Shown: positions 1-6,901, counted from the stretch's first letter. The stretch: 11,205 bases of DNA from an uncultured Bacteroidales bacterium (GCA_927798505.1 CAKMNE010000036.1:1-11205); one strand, 5' to 3'. The notes: generated from the sequence alone by a model not told the origin. Made by a program: numbers and translations.

Positions 1-199
1 CGGTATCGACGCCGAAGTTCATTTGGCTCAGAGTGGTATAATGCCTTACCACATCCACCTCGCTCACCTGTGGAAGAACCGGAGCCTCCTTCCTCGCAAG
101 ATTCTGAGGAAGGGAAACACTGCACTCAGTCTGTGGCAGAGAATAAGCTGTACGTCCTTCCTTCGACAGTTCGAAGATCAGTTTGTCGTAGTATCTCAT
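1..199 (-). CDS. gcvPB: Glycine dehydrogenase (decarboxylating) subunit 2, N-terminal part; cut by window edge
   Basis: Partial gene: the first 66 codons are visible and the rest lies beyond base 1. The protein begins MRYYDKLIFELSKEGRTAYS and continues with a segment reading LPQTECSVSLPQ and, near the end, MNFGVDT. This is the typical N-terminus of the GcvPB half of a two-subunit P-protein. In the family, GcvPB carries the lysine that binds pyridoxal phosphate and, with GcvPA, decarboxylates glycine and passes the aminomethyl group to lipoyl-GcvH. That catalytic lysine lies outside this window, so it cannot be checked here. The ATG at 199-197 overlaps the gcvPA stop (ATGA, 4-base overlap), which suggests translational coupling. 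Identity is firm from the N-terminal sequence and its place after gcvPA. Confidence 0.93.
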   Translation of the reverse strand, partial: MRYYDKLIFELSKEGRTAYSLPQTECSVSLPQNLARKEAPVLPQVSEVDVVRHYTTLSQMNFGVDT

Positions 200-1527
200 A
201 AAGCCTTCACAACATCTATGAGAGCGTCGATTTCCTTGCGGGTGCGCTTCTCGGTTACACAGAATGAAACATAGCCTTCCTCAGTCTGGAGTGCAGCGAA
301 GAAACCCTTATCGGAAAGAGCCTGCTGGAGTTTGTGCACATCGCACAGCGGCTTCAGCACGAACTCTTTGATGAAAGGCTTGTCCTCGAACAGGGGCTCG
401 AACTTGCCTGTGGCAAGAAGGCCGTCACGAAGACGGTGAGAGCCTTCCCAGCAAAGGTCATTGACCTGTTTGAGGCCGCGTGGTCCCATAAGTGAAAGGT
501 AAACCGTCACCCAAAGGGCCATAAGGGACTGGTTCGAACAGATATTGGAAGTAGCCTTCTCGCGGCGGATGTGCTGCTCGCGGGCCTGGAGGGTAAGCAC
601 GAAGCACCTGCGTCCCTGAGCGTCGAGGGTTTGCCCTACGATGCGTCCCGGGAGCTTTCTCATATACTCCGACCTGCAGGCCATAAATCCTACGTAAGGA
701 CCTCCATAGCAGAGCGGAATGCCCAGAGGCTGTCCGTCACCCACTGCCAGGTCTGCGCCCCATTCGGCCGGACTCTTTACAACGGCAAGTGTGCTAGGGT
801 CGCAGTACTCCACAAGCAGGGCTCCTGCCTTGTGGACCTCATCGGCAAAGCCTTCGTGGTCCTCGACTATTCCGAAACGGTTGACACTCGGAACCAGCAC
901 GCCTCCGACAGTGCTGTCCTGCAGGGCGTTGCAAAGCGCGTCAAAGTCCGTCTGTCCGTCCTTGGAGCCAATCAGTTCAATCTGAGTTCCCGCCCATTTG
1001 GCATAACTGAGCACTGTCTGAACGACATGAGGCAGAAGGGTGGAACTGAGCAGCACCTTGCTCTTCTTCCTGGTGCATGCAAGGCAGAAACGCACGGCTT
1101 CAGCAGCGGCGGACGGCCCGTCATACATAGAGGCATTGGAGACATCCATTCCGGTAAGGTTGCATATCATCGTCTGATACTCGAAGATATACCTTAGCGT
1201 TCCCTGGGATATCTCGCACTGGTAAGGGGTGTAGGCAGTAAGGAACTCACTGCGGGAAGTAATCTGCGGGATTACCGCCGGGGTGTAGTGGTCATAGGCA
1301 CCTGCACCGACAAAGACAGTCTTGCGTGGAGTCTTGGCGGCAAGGCCTTCGAAAAAGTCCCTGACCTGCTGCTCGCTCAGGGCATCCGGCAGGTCATATT
1401 CCCCCTTGAAGATGAAATCCGAAGGCACGTCAGAGTACAGGTCGTCCAGCGAACTGACCCCTATCCTCTGAAGCATTGTCCGGATATCTTCCTCTGTATG
1501 TGGAAAATATGCGAACTTACCTTCCAT
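196..1527 (-). CDS. gcvPA: Glycine dehydrogenase (decarboxylating) subunit 1
   Basis: This 443-residue protein is the first half of the split P-protein of the glycine cleavage system, at the usual length for GcvPA (about 440-450). Together with GcvPB it forms the PLP enzyme that decarboxylates glycine. Family signatures visible in order are TAYTPYQCEISQG (residues 98-110), YDGPSAAAEA (135-144), GDGQPLGIPLCYGGPY around 263-278, GRIVGQTLDAQGRR (294-307), and REQHIRREKATSNIC (316-330). GcvPA has the aminotransferase-like fold but not the PLP lysine, which is normal because GcvPB supplies it. The start ATG at 1527 follows the gcvH stop after a single base, and the 3' end overlaps gcvPB. The gene is intact and in step with its neighbours in codon use as far as can be judged by eye. 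The split form is notable for Bacteroidales, where I recall a fused GcvP in Bacteroides. Confidence 0.96.
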   Translation of the reverse strand: MEGKFAYFPHTEEDIRTMLQRIGVSSLDDLYSDVPSDFIFKGEYDLPDALSEQQVRDFFEGLAAKTPRKTVFVGAGAYDHYTPAVIPQITSRSEFLTAYTPYQCEISQGTLRYIFEYQTMICNLTGMDVSNASMYDGPSAAAEAVRFCLACTRKKSKVLLSSTLLPHVVQTVLSYAKWAGTQIELIGSKDGQTDFDALCNALQDSTVGGVLVPSVNRFGIVEDHEGFADEVHKAGALLVEYCDPSTLAVVKSPAEWGADLAVGDGQPLGIPLCYGGPYVGFMACRSEYMRKLPGRIVGQTLDAQGRRCFVLTLQAREQHIRREKATSNICSNQSLMALWVTVYLSLMGPRGLKQVNDLCWEGSHRLRDGLLATGKFEPLFEDKPFIKEFVLKPLCDVHKLQQALSDKGFFAALQTEEGYVSFCVTEKRTRKEIDALIDVVKAL

Positions 1528-1528
1528 C

Positions 1529-1906
1529 TTACTTCACTATTTGGGCGTAAGCGGCGGCATCCAGAAGGCTGTTGCACTCCCCTTTGTCGCTCATTTCGAT
1601 TTTGATAATCCAGTTGGTGTACGGATCTGCATTGATAAGGGAAGGATCGTCCTCTACTGCCCTGTTGGTGGCAACAACGGTTCCTGACACCGGGCTGTAA
1701 AGGTCAGCCGCAGTCTTCACGCTCTCGAGAGCACCGAACTCGCCGCCCTTCTCTATCTCATCCCCATCGGATGGCATGTCAACATAGGTAATGTCTCCAA
1801 GCTCGCTCTGTGCGAAGTCGGAAACTCCGATAATTGCAACGTTGCCGTCGATTTTGACCCACTCGTGTGACTCGCTGTAAAGGAGTCCTTCAATGATCTT
1901 GCTCAT
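1529..1906 (-). CDS. gcvH: Glycine cleavage system H protein (lipoyl carrier)
   Basis: This 125-residue protein is the lipoyl carrier that shuttles the aminomethyl group from the P-protein to the T-protein and is then reoxidised by dihydrolipoamide dehydrogenase. The N-terminus (SESHEWVKIDG, residues 11-21) and the block IGVSDFAQSELGDITYVDMP (26-45) are classic GcvH. The lipoylation site is Lys64 in GALESVKTAADLYSPVSG. The length is typical. The start codon shares one base with the gcvT stop (TAATG), and gcvPA starts one base after the gcvH stop, so T-H-PA-PB is tightly packed and probably cotranslated. Neither a lipoate ligase nor a dihydrolipoamide dehydrogenase gene is present in the window, so lipoylation and reoxidation must be encoded elsewhere. 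Confidence 0.98.
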   Translation of the reverse strand: MSKIIEGLLYSESHEWVKIDGNVAIIGVSDFAQSELGDITYVDMPSDGDEIEKGGEFGALESVKTAADLYSPVSGTVVATNRAVEDDPSLINADPYTNWIIKIEMSDKGECNSLLDAAAYAQIVK

Positions 1907-2991
1907 TATTTCTTGTAGTTAGTTTGATAAAATCTTTTCTTTATGACCTGTGCAGGGAAAACTTTGTTGCGTATGCGCACCTGCAGGGCAGTGCCGAGGG
2001 CCGCGTGGGCAGAATCCACGAGGGCAAAAGCCAGACTGCGGTCAAGAGTGATGGAGCGGTAGCCGGTAGTAACAACGCCAACCACCTCTGCTTCAGGTGT
2101 TTCCACACTATAACCGGCACGTGGGATAGCCCTGTCCAGAACTTCAATGCCGACCAGCTTGCGAGCCGTTCCGCCTGCTTTCTGTTCCAAAAGAGCCTCC
2201 TTGCCTATGAATTCTTCCTTGTCCAGTTTGCAGAAAATCGAGAGCCCTGCCATCACAGGGGAAATCTCCGCGCTGAGTTCATCTCCGTAGAGAGGAAGAC
2301 CGGCTTCGAAGCGCAGGGTGTCACGGCAGCCAAGTCCGCAAGGCTGGACTCCCGCATCCAGCAGAGTCTGCCAAAGGGCCCTGGTCTTCTCCACCGGAGC
2401 GTAAATTTCAAATCCGTCCTCCCCGGTGTAACCGGTACGGCTCACTATCATCCCCGGCATTTCGAAATAAGTGTAAAAACGGAGCCCGGCCGCAGCGGGG
2501 ATGCCCAGGACGCGGGTAACGACATCCTCACTCTCCGGTCCCTGGATTGCTATTTGTCCCCAGGATTCGGACTGATTGTCGAGCACCACGTCGAAGCCTT
2601 CGGCATTGCCCAGGAGCCACTCGTAGTCCTTGTCGATGTTTGCGGCATTTACCACCAGCAGATAGTGCTCAGGGGTGAATCCCTTGTAAACCAGAAGGTC
2701 ATCCACGACACCACCGTCAGGATAAAGCATCATTCCGTAGAGAATCTCCCCGGCAGCGGCCTTTGTGATGTCATTGGTGAAGATATGGTTGACGAAACGC
2801 GTCGCATCCGGTCCGTCCACAAAGATTTCACCCATATGTGAGACATCGAACATTCCCACTTTGGTGCGGACGGCATTGTGTTCCGCGATAATTCCGGCAG
2901 GATAGCGTATTGGCATATCGAATCCGGCAAAAGGACTCATCACGGCCCCGAGGGCTACGTGAGAATCGTGCAGGCAGGTCAGTTTATCCAT
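1906..2991 (-). CDS. gcvT: Glycine cleavage system T protein (aminomethyltransferase)
   Basis: This 361-residue protein transfers the methylene group from aminomethyl-lipoyl-GcvH to tetrahydrofolate, releasing ammonia and giving 5,10-methylene-THF. Characteristic T-protein motifs are visible: the N-terminal MSPFAGFDMPIRYPAGI (residues 18-34), VGMFDVSHMGEI (45-56), VVNAANIDKDYEWL (113-126) containing the catalytic-site aspartate region (Asp122 by comparison with the conserved KD of the family), and RTGYTGEDGFEIY in the middle of the protein. The C-terminal domain includes GYRSITLDRSLAFALVD. The length is typical for bacterial GcvT. The start at 2991 gives the usual short lead before HVALGAVMSPFAG. 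The gene lies 18 bases after the stop of the unrecognised 156-residue gene and overlaps gcvH by one base. Confidence 0.98.
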   Translation of the reverse strand: MDKLTCLHDSHVALGAVMSPFAGFDMPIRYPAGIIAEHNAVRTKVGMFDVSHMGEIFVDGPDATRFVNHIFTNDITKAAAGEILYGMMLYPDGGVVDDLLVYKGFTPEHYLLVVNAANIDKDYEWLLGNAEGFDVVLDNQSESWGQIAIQGPESEDVVTRVLGIPAAAGLRFYTYFEMPGMIVSRTGYTGEDGFEIYAPVEKTRALWQTLLDAGVQPCGLGCRDTLRFEAGLPLYGDELSAEISPVMAGLSIFCKLDKEEFIGKEALLEQKAGGTARKLVGIEVLDRAIPRAGYSVETPEAEVVGVVTTGYRSITLDRSLAFALVDSAHAALGTALQVRIRNKVFPAQVIKKRFYQTNYKK

Positions 2992-3009
2992 TATGTGTCA
3001 GTATATAAG

Positions 3010-3480
3010 CTATCTGTTGAGAAGTTCCAGATCCTTTTTCAGAAGTATCTTCTTATCCATCAGGGCTACCTTCTGGAAGAGGATTATCTGGTTCGGAAGG
3101 CTGAGATAGACCTTGTCCTCGTGCTTGTTCTTCCTCCACCACTTGTAAAAGCCCACGGGATCGGTCTGGAAAGGTATGCGTGCGATTATGCCCGTGCCGT
3201 AGCCTGGATAATCTATGGTGAGTTTCAAGCCCATATAGCGCTTGTAATAATCCGGGTCCGCCCTGCGCAACTTGCTCTCGAGCGGATTGAAGACCTCTAT
3301 TTCATCGACGTGAAGGCATTTTTCACGAATAATCATCTTGTGAATCCTTACCGGATCCACACATATCCACACACCCATTTTCAGAGTCTTGGGTCCTTGT
3401 TCAGTGTCCAGGGTCAGCTCATCGCAAGAATAGTAGAGCTTCTCCGGGTCCAAAGGCGCTACGGTTGCCTGATCTTCCAT
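3010..3480 (-). CDS. Unrecognised 156-residue protein leading the gcv operon
   Basis: I do not recognise this family. The protein has no signal peptide or membrane segment and mixes many acidic and basic residues, so a soluble cytoplasmic protein is most likely. Visible sequence features are a middle block with WICVDPVRIHKMIIREKCL (residues about 38-56), a DPDYYKRYMGLKLTIDYPG stretch, an aromatic-rich FYKWWRKNKHEDK segment, and a Lys/Leu-rich tail (KKILLKKDLELLNR). The ATG at 3480 is the only reasonable start: an in-frame TAA lies a short way upstream with no ATG between. It is the first gene behind the minus-strand promoter-like box at 3514-3521 and sits 18 bases before gcvT, so it is probably cotranscribed with the glycine cleavage genes. 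That position is the only hint of function. It appears real: it fills the space exactly and shows no competing long frame with better features. Confidence 0.75.
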   Translation of the reverse strand: MEDQATVAPLDPEKLYYSCDELTLDTEQGPKTLKMGVWICVDPVRIHKMIIREKCLHVDEIEVFNPLESKLRRADPDYYKRYMGLKLTIDYPGYGTGIIARIPFQTDPVGFYKWWRKNKHEDKVYLSLPNQIILFQKVALMDKKILLKKDLELLNR

Positions 3481-3513
3481 TGGTCTTATATCTGAGAGGT
3501 CGAATTATCCGGA

Positions 3514-3521
3514 CAAATTTA
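3514..3521 (-). promoter_or_regulatory. Bacteroidota-type -7 box for the 156-aa/gcv operon
   Basis: Read on the minus strand the bases are TAAATTTG, a full match to the Bacteroidota -7 consensus TAnnTTTG. It would place transcription start some 28 bases before the ATG at 3480, a plausible leader. I see no clear -33 TTTG element at the expected spacing, so this rests on the -7 box and position alone. Confidence 0.5.
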
Positions 3522-3541
3522 GCAAAAAAATCAATTATTTG

Positions 3542-3549
3542 TATATTTG
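3542..3549 (+). promoter_or_regulatory. Bacteroidota-type -7 box for the arginase-like gene, touching its start codon
   Basis: The plus-strand bases are TATATTTG, a full match to TAnnTTTG. Only four bases separate it from the ATG at 3554, so transcription would start at or within a base or two of the start codon (a leaderless or near-leaderless mRNA). No clear -33 element is visible. In so AT-rich a spacer a chance match is possible. Confidence 0.35.
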
Positions 3550-3553
3550 GTTC

Positions 3554-4198
3554 ATGAATCAATTTCTTGTCAGCGTCAGCGGAATGTTCGAAGCCGAAGG
3601 ATTCCACCCCAGGGGAGCCGCCAAACTGGACTTCAGAGAGCTGGAAGGCACCTGCTGCTACTGCAGCGAGGAGGCTGCCGAGGCCTTCAGCAAGGCTGTC
3701 TCAGGTCCTGAAGGAATCGCCTGGATCGACAGCGGGGATTACCATTATCTGAGCTATTTCCGCGCACGAGGAATAGGGCGGGAGTTCGAACTCATACTGC
3801 TTGACAACCATAGCGACGACTTCGACCTGTGCGGAATGCTTTCCTGCGGGAACTGGGTGACAGCCCTTCAGGAGCAGAGCGGCTGCAAAGTCAGCCTGAT
3901 CCGCAAAGCCTCGGACTACGAGGCCTGTCAGGACTCCCCTCTTCCGGTATTCATAAGCCTAGACCTGGATGTACTCAGAAAGGAGGAATGGCTCACAAAC
4001 TGGGACCAGGGCGAGATGACTATGCAGGAACTGCAAAGCATACTTGCCTCCATCTGTTCAAAGCGCAAGGTGCTTGGAATGGACATTTGCGGAGGACTCA
4101 GCGTCAGCAAAGGAGCAACGGAGGAAACCCTGCAGACCGCAAGGCTGCGCAGGGAAAGGCTTTGTGATTTCCTGAAAGAAATCAGTCTTCTGAAGTAA
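3554..4198 (+). CDS. Short arginase-family (ureohydrolase-fold) metalloprotein
   Basis: This 214-residue protein carries the metal-ligand pattern of the arginase/agmatinase/deacetylase fold in compact form. SGDYHY (residues 60-65) stands in place of GGDHS, with His64. LDNHSDD (83-89) replaces DAHxD, with Asp84, His86 and Asp88. SLDLDVL (135-141) matches SxDxD, with Asp137 and Asp139. All six expected ligands are therefore present for a two-metal centre. The blocks LSCGNWV (96-102), TNWDQG (148-153) and MDICGG (176-181) resemble a short arginase-like family I know from gut Firmicutes and Bacteroidota. It is much shorter than true arginase or agmatinase (about 300 residues), and the substrate is unknown; arginase activity should not be assumed. 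I chose ATG 3554 over the in-frame TTG at 3539 because it is a standard start and keeps the first predicted strand (NQFLVSVSG). The gene stands alone, converging on the lipid kinase gene with a 17-base overlap. Confidence 0.82.
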   Translation: MNQFLVSVSGMFEAEGFHPRGAAKLDFRELEGTCCYCSEEAAEAFSKAVSGPEGIAWIDSGDYHYLSYFRARGIGREFELILLDNHSDDFDLCGMLSCGNWVTALQEQSGCKVSLIRKASDYEACQDSPLPVFISLDLDVLRKEEWLTNWDQGEMTMQELQSILASICSKRKVLGMDICGGLSVSKGATEETLQTARLRRERLCDFLKEISLLK

Positions 4199-5132
4199 GA
4201 ACGTTTACGTGCTGTCCGGTAACCTCCACCGTGACAGGAAGATTTGCAACTATTTCCCCGTCCAGCTCAACTATATCCCTCGACTTCTCGTCCAGAGGCT
4301 CGATGCGGATTTTCTTGCCGCGCAGGTAGAGTATGCACTTGGATTCGTGAACAGTGTGGTTGTAGATTCTCGGAAGCTCGGTCAGCAGCCTTCCAAGCGT
4401 GACAACGGGCACCACCATGGCATCCAGAATCCCGTCCGTAGGGTCGGCAATGCTGCACTGCTGCATTCCGCCTCCGCAATAGGAGCCGTTGCCAAGAGCC
4501 ATGTCGTAGATGGCACCTTTGAAAACGAGTTCATCGTCGCAATAGATGGCAACATTCTGGACAGGGATATGGAAGATATTGTAAATAAGGGATGTAAGAT
4601 ATATTCTTGAGCTGCGCAATCCCCTCTCCTTCTGGGCATTAACCCTCTGGCATACGTGCGAATCGAAACCGAAACCGCCGATATTGGCCATATATGAAAC
4701 CTTTCCCTCATCGCTGGTAAGCTTCACCACATCCTCCTGCACGAAGCGTCCCTTTGCAAGAAGCCCGATGACTTTCTCCACATCACGGGGAATGCCGAAA
4801 GACTTGATCCAGTCATTGCCTGAACCTATAGGAGCCACGGCAAGATAGAATTCGGAAGGATCAACGCCGGAAGTCTCGCACCAGCCGAGAACCCCGTCGA
4901 ACACCTCGTGAATGGAGCCGTCGCCTCCGACGGCCATTATCTTGCGGTATCCCCTTCTTGCCGCAACTGCAGCAAGTTGGGTTGCATGATGCTTGTGGGT
5001 AGTATAGACTGTATAAAAAGGAATATTGTATTCTTTAAGCAAGCGCTCTGCAGGAACCCAGTATTTCATTGTCTTGCCGGAACCTGCGTGCGGATTAACT
5101 ATTATATACCATTCTTCTTTTATCGCTGCCAT
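4182..5132 (-). CDS. Diacylglycerol kinase-family lipid kinase (YegS/BmrU-like)
   Basis: This 316-residue protein is a soluble or peripheral lipid kinase of the DAGK catalytic-domain family, which phosphorylates diacylglycerol or a related lipid or sphingoid alcohol with ATP. The family signatures are clear: VNPHAGSGK (residues 12-20), the nucleotide-binding loop VGGDGSIHEV (68-77, Ser where many members have Thr), and APIGSGNDWIKSFGIP (100-115). The second, beta-rich half includes NIGGFGFDSHV and ALGNGSYCGGGMQ, as in YegS-type proteins. The length is typical and there is no membrane segment. The exact substrate cannot be told from sequence; in Bacteroidota both diacylglycerol recycling and sphingolipid phosphorylation are conceivable. 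It is transcribed divergently from parA, with its own promoter-like box in the 60-bp spacer, and its 3' end overlaps the arginase-like gene by 17 bases. Confidence 0.92.
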   Translation of the reverse strand: MAAIKEEWYIIVNPHAGSGKTMKYWVPAERLLKEYNIPFYTVYTTHKHHATQLAAVAARRGYRKIMAVGGDGSIHEVFDGVLGWCETSGVDPSEFYLAVAPIGSGNDWIKSFGIPRDVEKVIGLLAKGRFVQEDVVKLTSDEGKVSYMANIGGFGFDSHVCQRVNAQKERGLRSSRIYLTSLIYNIFHIPVQNVAIYCDDELVFKGAIYDMALGNGSYCGGGMQQCSIADPTDGILDAMVVPVVTLGRLLTELPRIYNHTVHESKCILYLRGKKIRIEPLDEKSRDIVELDGEIVANLPVTVEVTGQHVNVLTSED

Positions 5133-5158
5133 TTCAGATTTTATGGTTTCAAAGAATA

Positions 5159-5166
5159 CAAATATA
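5159..5166 (-). promoter_or_regulatory. Bacteroidota-type -7 box for the lipid kinase gene
   Basis: Minus-strand bases TATATTTG match TAnnTTTG completely and are followed by T. The predicted start of transcription gives a leader of about 20 bases before ATG 5132. No clear -33 element is visible. The spacer also has to hold the parA promoter on the other strand, for which the best candidate is the weaker TAAATTCG at 5179-5186. Confidence 0.5.
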
Positions 5167-5192
5167 CGGAAAAATTGCTAAATTCGCAGTCT

Positions 5193-5969
5193 ATGGGAAA
5201 GATAATAGCAATCGCAAACCAGAAGGGCGGAGTGGGCAAAACCACCACGGCAATCAATCTTGCAGCCTCCCTTTCAATACTCGAAAAAAAGGTACTCATC
5301 ATCGATGCGGACCCGCAGGCGAATTCCACCTCGGGACTCAACTGCTCCCCAGACTCCACAGACGGAAAGACTTTATATGAAATAATGATAGGAAAGGTGA
5401 GTGCCGACCAGACCATACTCCCGACGGAGATGGAGAATCTGAAAATCATCCCTTCACATATCAATCTTGTTGCGGCGGAAATAGAAATCATAGACCTTCC
5501 CAACCGCGACCACATACTCAGGGATGCCCTCGCACCCATCAAAGGTGACTACGATTACATCATCATAGACTGCGCCCCTTCACTCGGGCTTACCACAGTC
5601 AACTGCCTTTCGGCAGCCGATTCGGTAATCATCCCTGTCCAGCCTGAGTTCTTCGCCCTCGAAGGCCTCGGCAAACTGCTCCAGACCATACGCCTTGTCC
5701 AAAGCGGAAGCAATCCGAATCTCGACATCGAAGGCTTTGTCGTGACCATGTTCGACGGCCGCACCAAGGTGCATGCCCAGGTGGTTGCCCAGCTCAAGGA
5801 GTATTTCAAGGATATGGTATTCAACACCATAATACAGAGGAACATACGCCTCTCAGAAGCGCCGTCTTACGGAAAGCCTATCGTACTTTATGAAGTGACC
5901 AGCACGGGAACAATGAATTATCTCAATCTCGCAAGGGAGGTTCTCGAGCGCAACAACCAAAGCATATGA
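5193..5969 (+). CDS. parA: Chromosome-partitioning ATPase ParA (Soj)
   Basis: This 258-residue P-loop ATPase of the MinD/ParA family binds non-specific DNA in its ATP form and drives origin segregation through ParB-stimulated hydrolysis. The deviant Walker A motif is KGGVGKTT (residues 11-18, with the signature lysine Lys11). The switch I region is DADPQANST (38-46), and Walker B is YIIIDCAPSLG (122-132). NIRLSEAPSYGKPI (217-230) matches the conserved C-terminal block of Soj-like chromosomal ParA. The protein has no N-terminal HTH domain, which fits the chromosomal rather than the plasmid P1/F type. ATG 5193 gives the standard MGKIIAIANQKGG start; the open frame runs further upstream but only through the antisense of the kinase gene. 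It overlaps parB by four bases (ATGA). A weak -7-like TAAATTCG at 5179-5186 would leave almost no leader. Confidence 0.98.
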   Translation: MGKIIAIANQKGGVGKTTTAINLAASLSILEKKVLIIDADPQANSTSGLNCSPDSTDGKTLYEIMIGKVSADQTILPTEMENLKIIPSHINLVAAEIEIIDLPNRDHILRDALAPIKGDYDYIIIDCAPSLGLTTVNCLSAADSVIIPVQPEFFALEGLGKLLQTIRLVQSGSNPNLDIEGFVVTMFDGRTKVHAQVVAQLKEYFKDMVFNTIIQRNIRLSEAPSYGKPIVLYEVTSTGTMNYLNLAREVLERNNQSI

Positions 5970-6901
5970 GCCAGCCACCAAGAGGCCTGGGCAAAGGCCT
6001 GAGCGCCATACTCGGCAACATCCAGAGCGCCGATGACCTGCGCAGCCCGGTAGCATATACCTCCAAACCCGCAGCCGACGGAAAAACGGATACGGGCGCG
6101 ACTGCCGATGTGATACGCATCCCCGTGAACCTCATCGAACCCAACCCTTTCCAGCCACGCCTGTCCTTCGACATGGAGGAACTCGAAGGCCTTGCGGCCT
6201 CCATACGCGCACTCGGGCTCATAACCCCTATCACGGTGCGCCGGCGCAGCGACGGAAGGTACCAGATCATCTCCGGTGAAAGACGTTACCGCGCCTGTCA
6301 GATGGCGGGAATGACGGAGGTTCCGGCCTATGTGCGCGATGCTGACGACCAGGGCATGCTGGAGATGGCGATAGTGGAGAATATCCAGAGATCCAATCTC
6401 GATCCTATTGAAATCGCGCTCAGCTACCAGAGGCTTATGGACGAATGCCAGCTCACTCAGGAAGTGATGGCGGAAAGGCTCGGACGCAACCGATCTTCCG
6501 TAGCGAACCAGATTCGCCTTCTGAAACTGCCGGTGAAGGTGCAGCATGACCTCAAGGTGGGCCAGATCAGCGTCGGCCACGCCAAGGTGCTGCTCAGCAT
6601 AGACGATCCCGACGTGCAGGTCAAACTCTGTGACCTGGTAATCCGCACAGGCATGAATGTGCGCCAACTCGAACAGAAGGTCAAGGCCCTGATGGAGGGA
6701 GGAAAGCCTTCCGAGGGAGCGAAACGCCCTGAAAGGGTTCACGAGATTCCTCAGGACCACAAGGAGTTGTGCAAGGAGGTAGCCCGTTATTGCAAGGGCG
6801 AAATCAGCCTCAAGCGCTCTTCTTCGGGCAAGGGTACGATGACCATACATTTCAATTCCGACAAAGAAATTAGCGCACTTCTGGATGCTCTCAAAAAATA
6901 A
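5966..6901 (+). CDS. parB: Chromosome-partitioning protein ParB (Spo0J)
   Basis: This 311-residue protein is the centromere-binding CTPase clamp that loads at parS sites and spreads along DNA. It starts with the conserved ParA-stimulating tail containing RGLGKGLSAIL (residues 6-16). A linker of roughly 30 residues follows. The ParB/Srx nucleotide-binding domain has PNPFQPR (59-65), GERRYRA (104-110) and ENIQRSNLDPIE (138-149). The HTH parS-reading region spans about 163-186 (LTQEVMAERLGRNRSSVANQ). The C-terminal part ends in a short dimerisation-type segment rich in Lys and Leu. The length is normal. It is coupled to parA by an ATGA overlap, and its last 17 bases are also the start of the DUF5683 gene. 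I found no full parS palindrome in the window. Confidence 0.98.
   Translation: MSQPPRGLGKGLSAILGNIQSADDLRSPVAYTSKPAADGKTDTGATADVIRIPVNLIEPNPFQPRLSFDMEELEGLAASIRALGLITPITVRRRSDGRYQIISGERRYRACQMAGMTEVPAYVRDADDQGMLEMAIVENIQRSNLDPIEIALSYQRLMDECQLTQEVMAERLGRNRSSVANQIRLLKLPVKVQHDLKVGQISVGHAKVLLSIDDPDVQVKLCDLVIRTGMNVRQLEQKVKALMEGGKPSEGAKRPERVHEIPQDHKELCKEVARYCKGEISLKRSSSGKGTMTIHFNSDKEISALLDALKK

Noticed and set aside
571..1197. Long plus-strand open frame (208 codons) opposite gcvPA
   Set aside because: It lies wholly antisense to a clearly functional gcvPA; its translation has no recognisable domain and is a shadow of the real frame.
2117..2124. A CACGTG core inside gcvT that could suggest a parS site near parAB
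   Set aside because: The flanks do not form the GTTTCAC/GTGAAAC palindrome of parS, so it is a chance hexamer in coding sequence. I found no other candidate in the window.
1924..2841. Long plus-strand open frame (305 codons) opposite gcvT
   Set aside because: It is antisense to gcvT, which carries all family motifs; GC-rich codon use leaves the opposite strand open by chance.
3928..4167. Small open frames in other frames of the arginase-like gene
   Set aside because: They overlap a gene with conserved metal ligands and have no features of their own.
4908..5192. N-terminal extension of the parA frame of about 95 codons
   Set aside because: The extension runs through the antisense of the lipid kinase gene and the intergenic spacer; MGKIIAIANQKGGVGKTT at 5193 is the standard ParA start.
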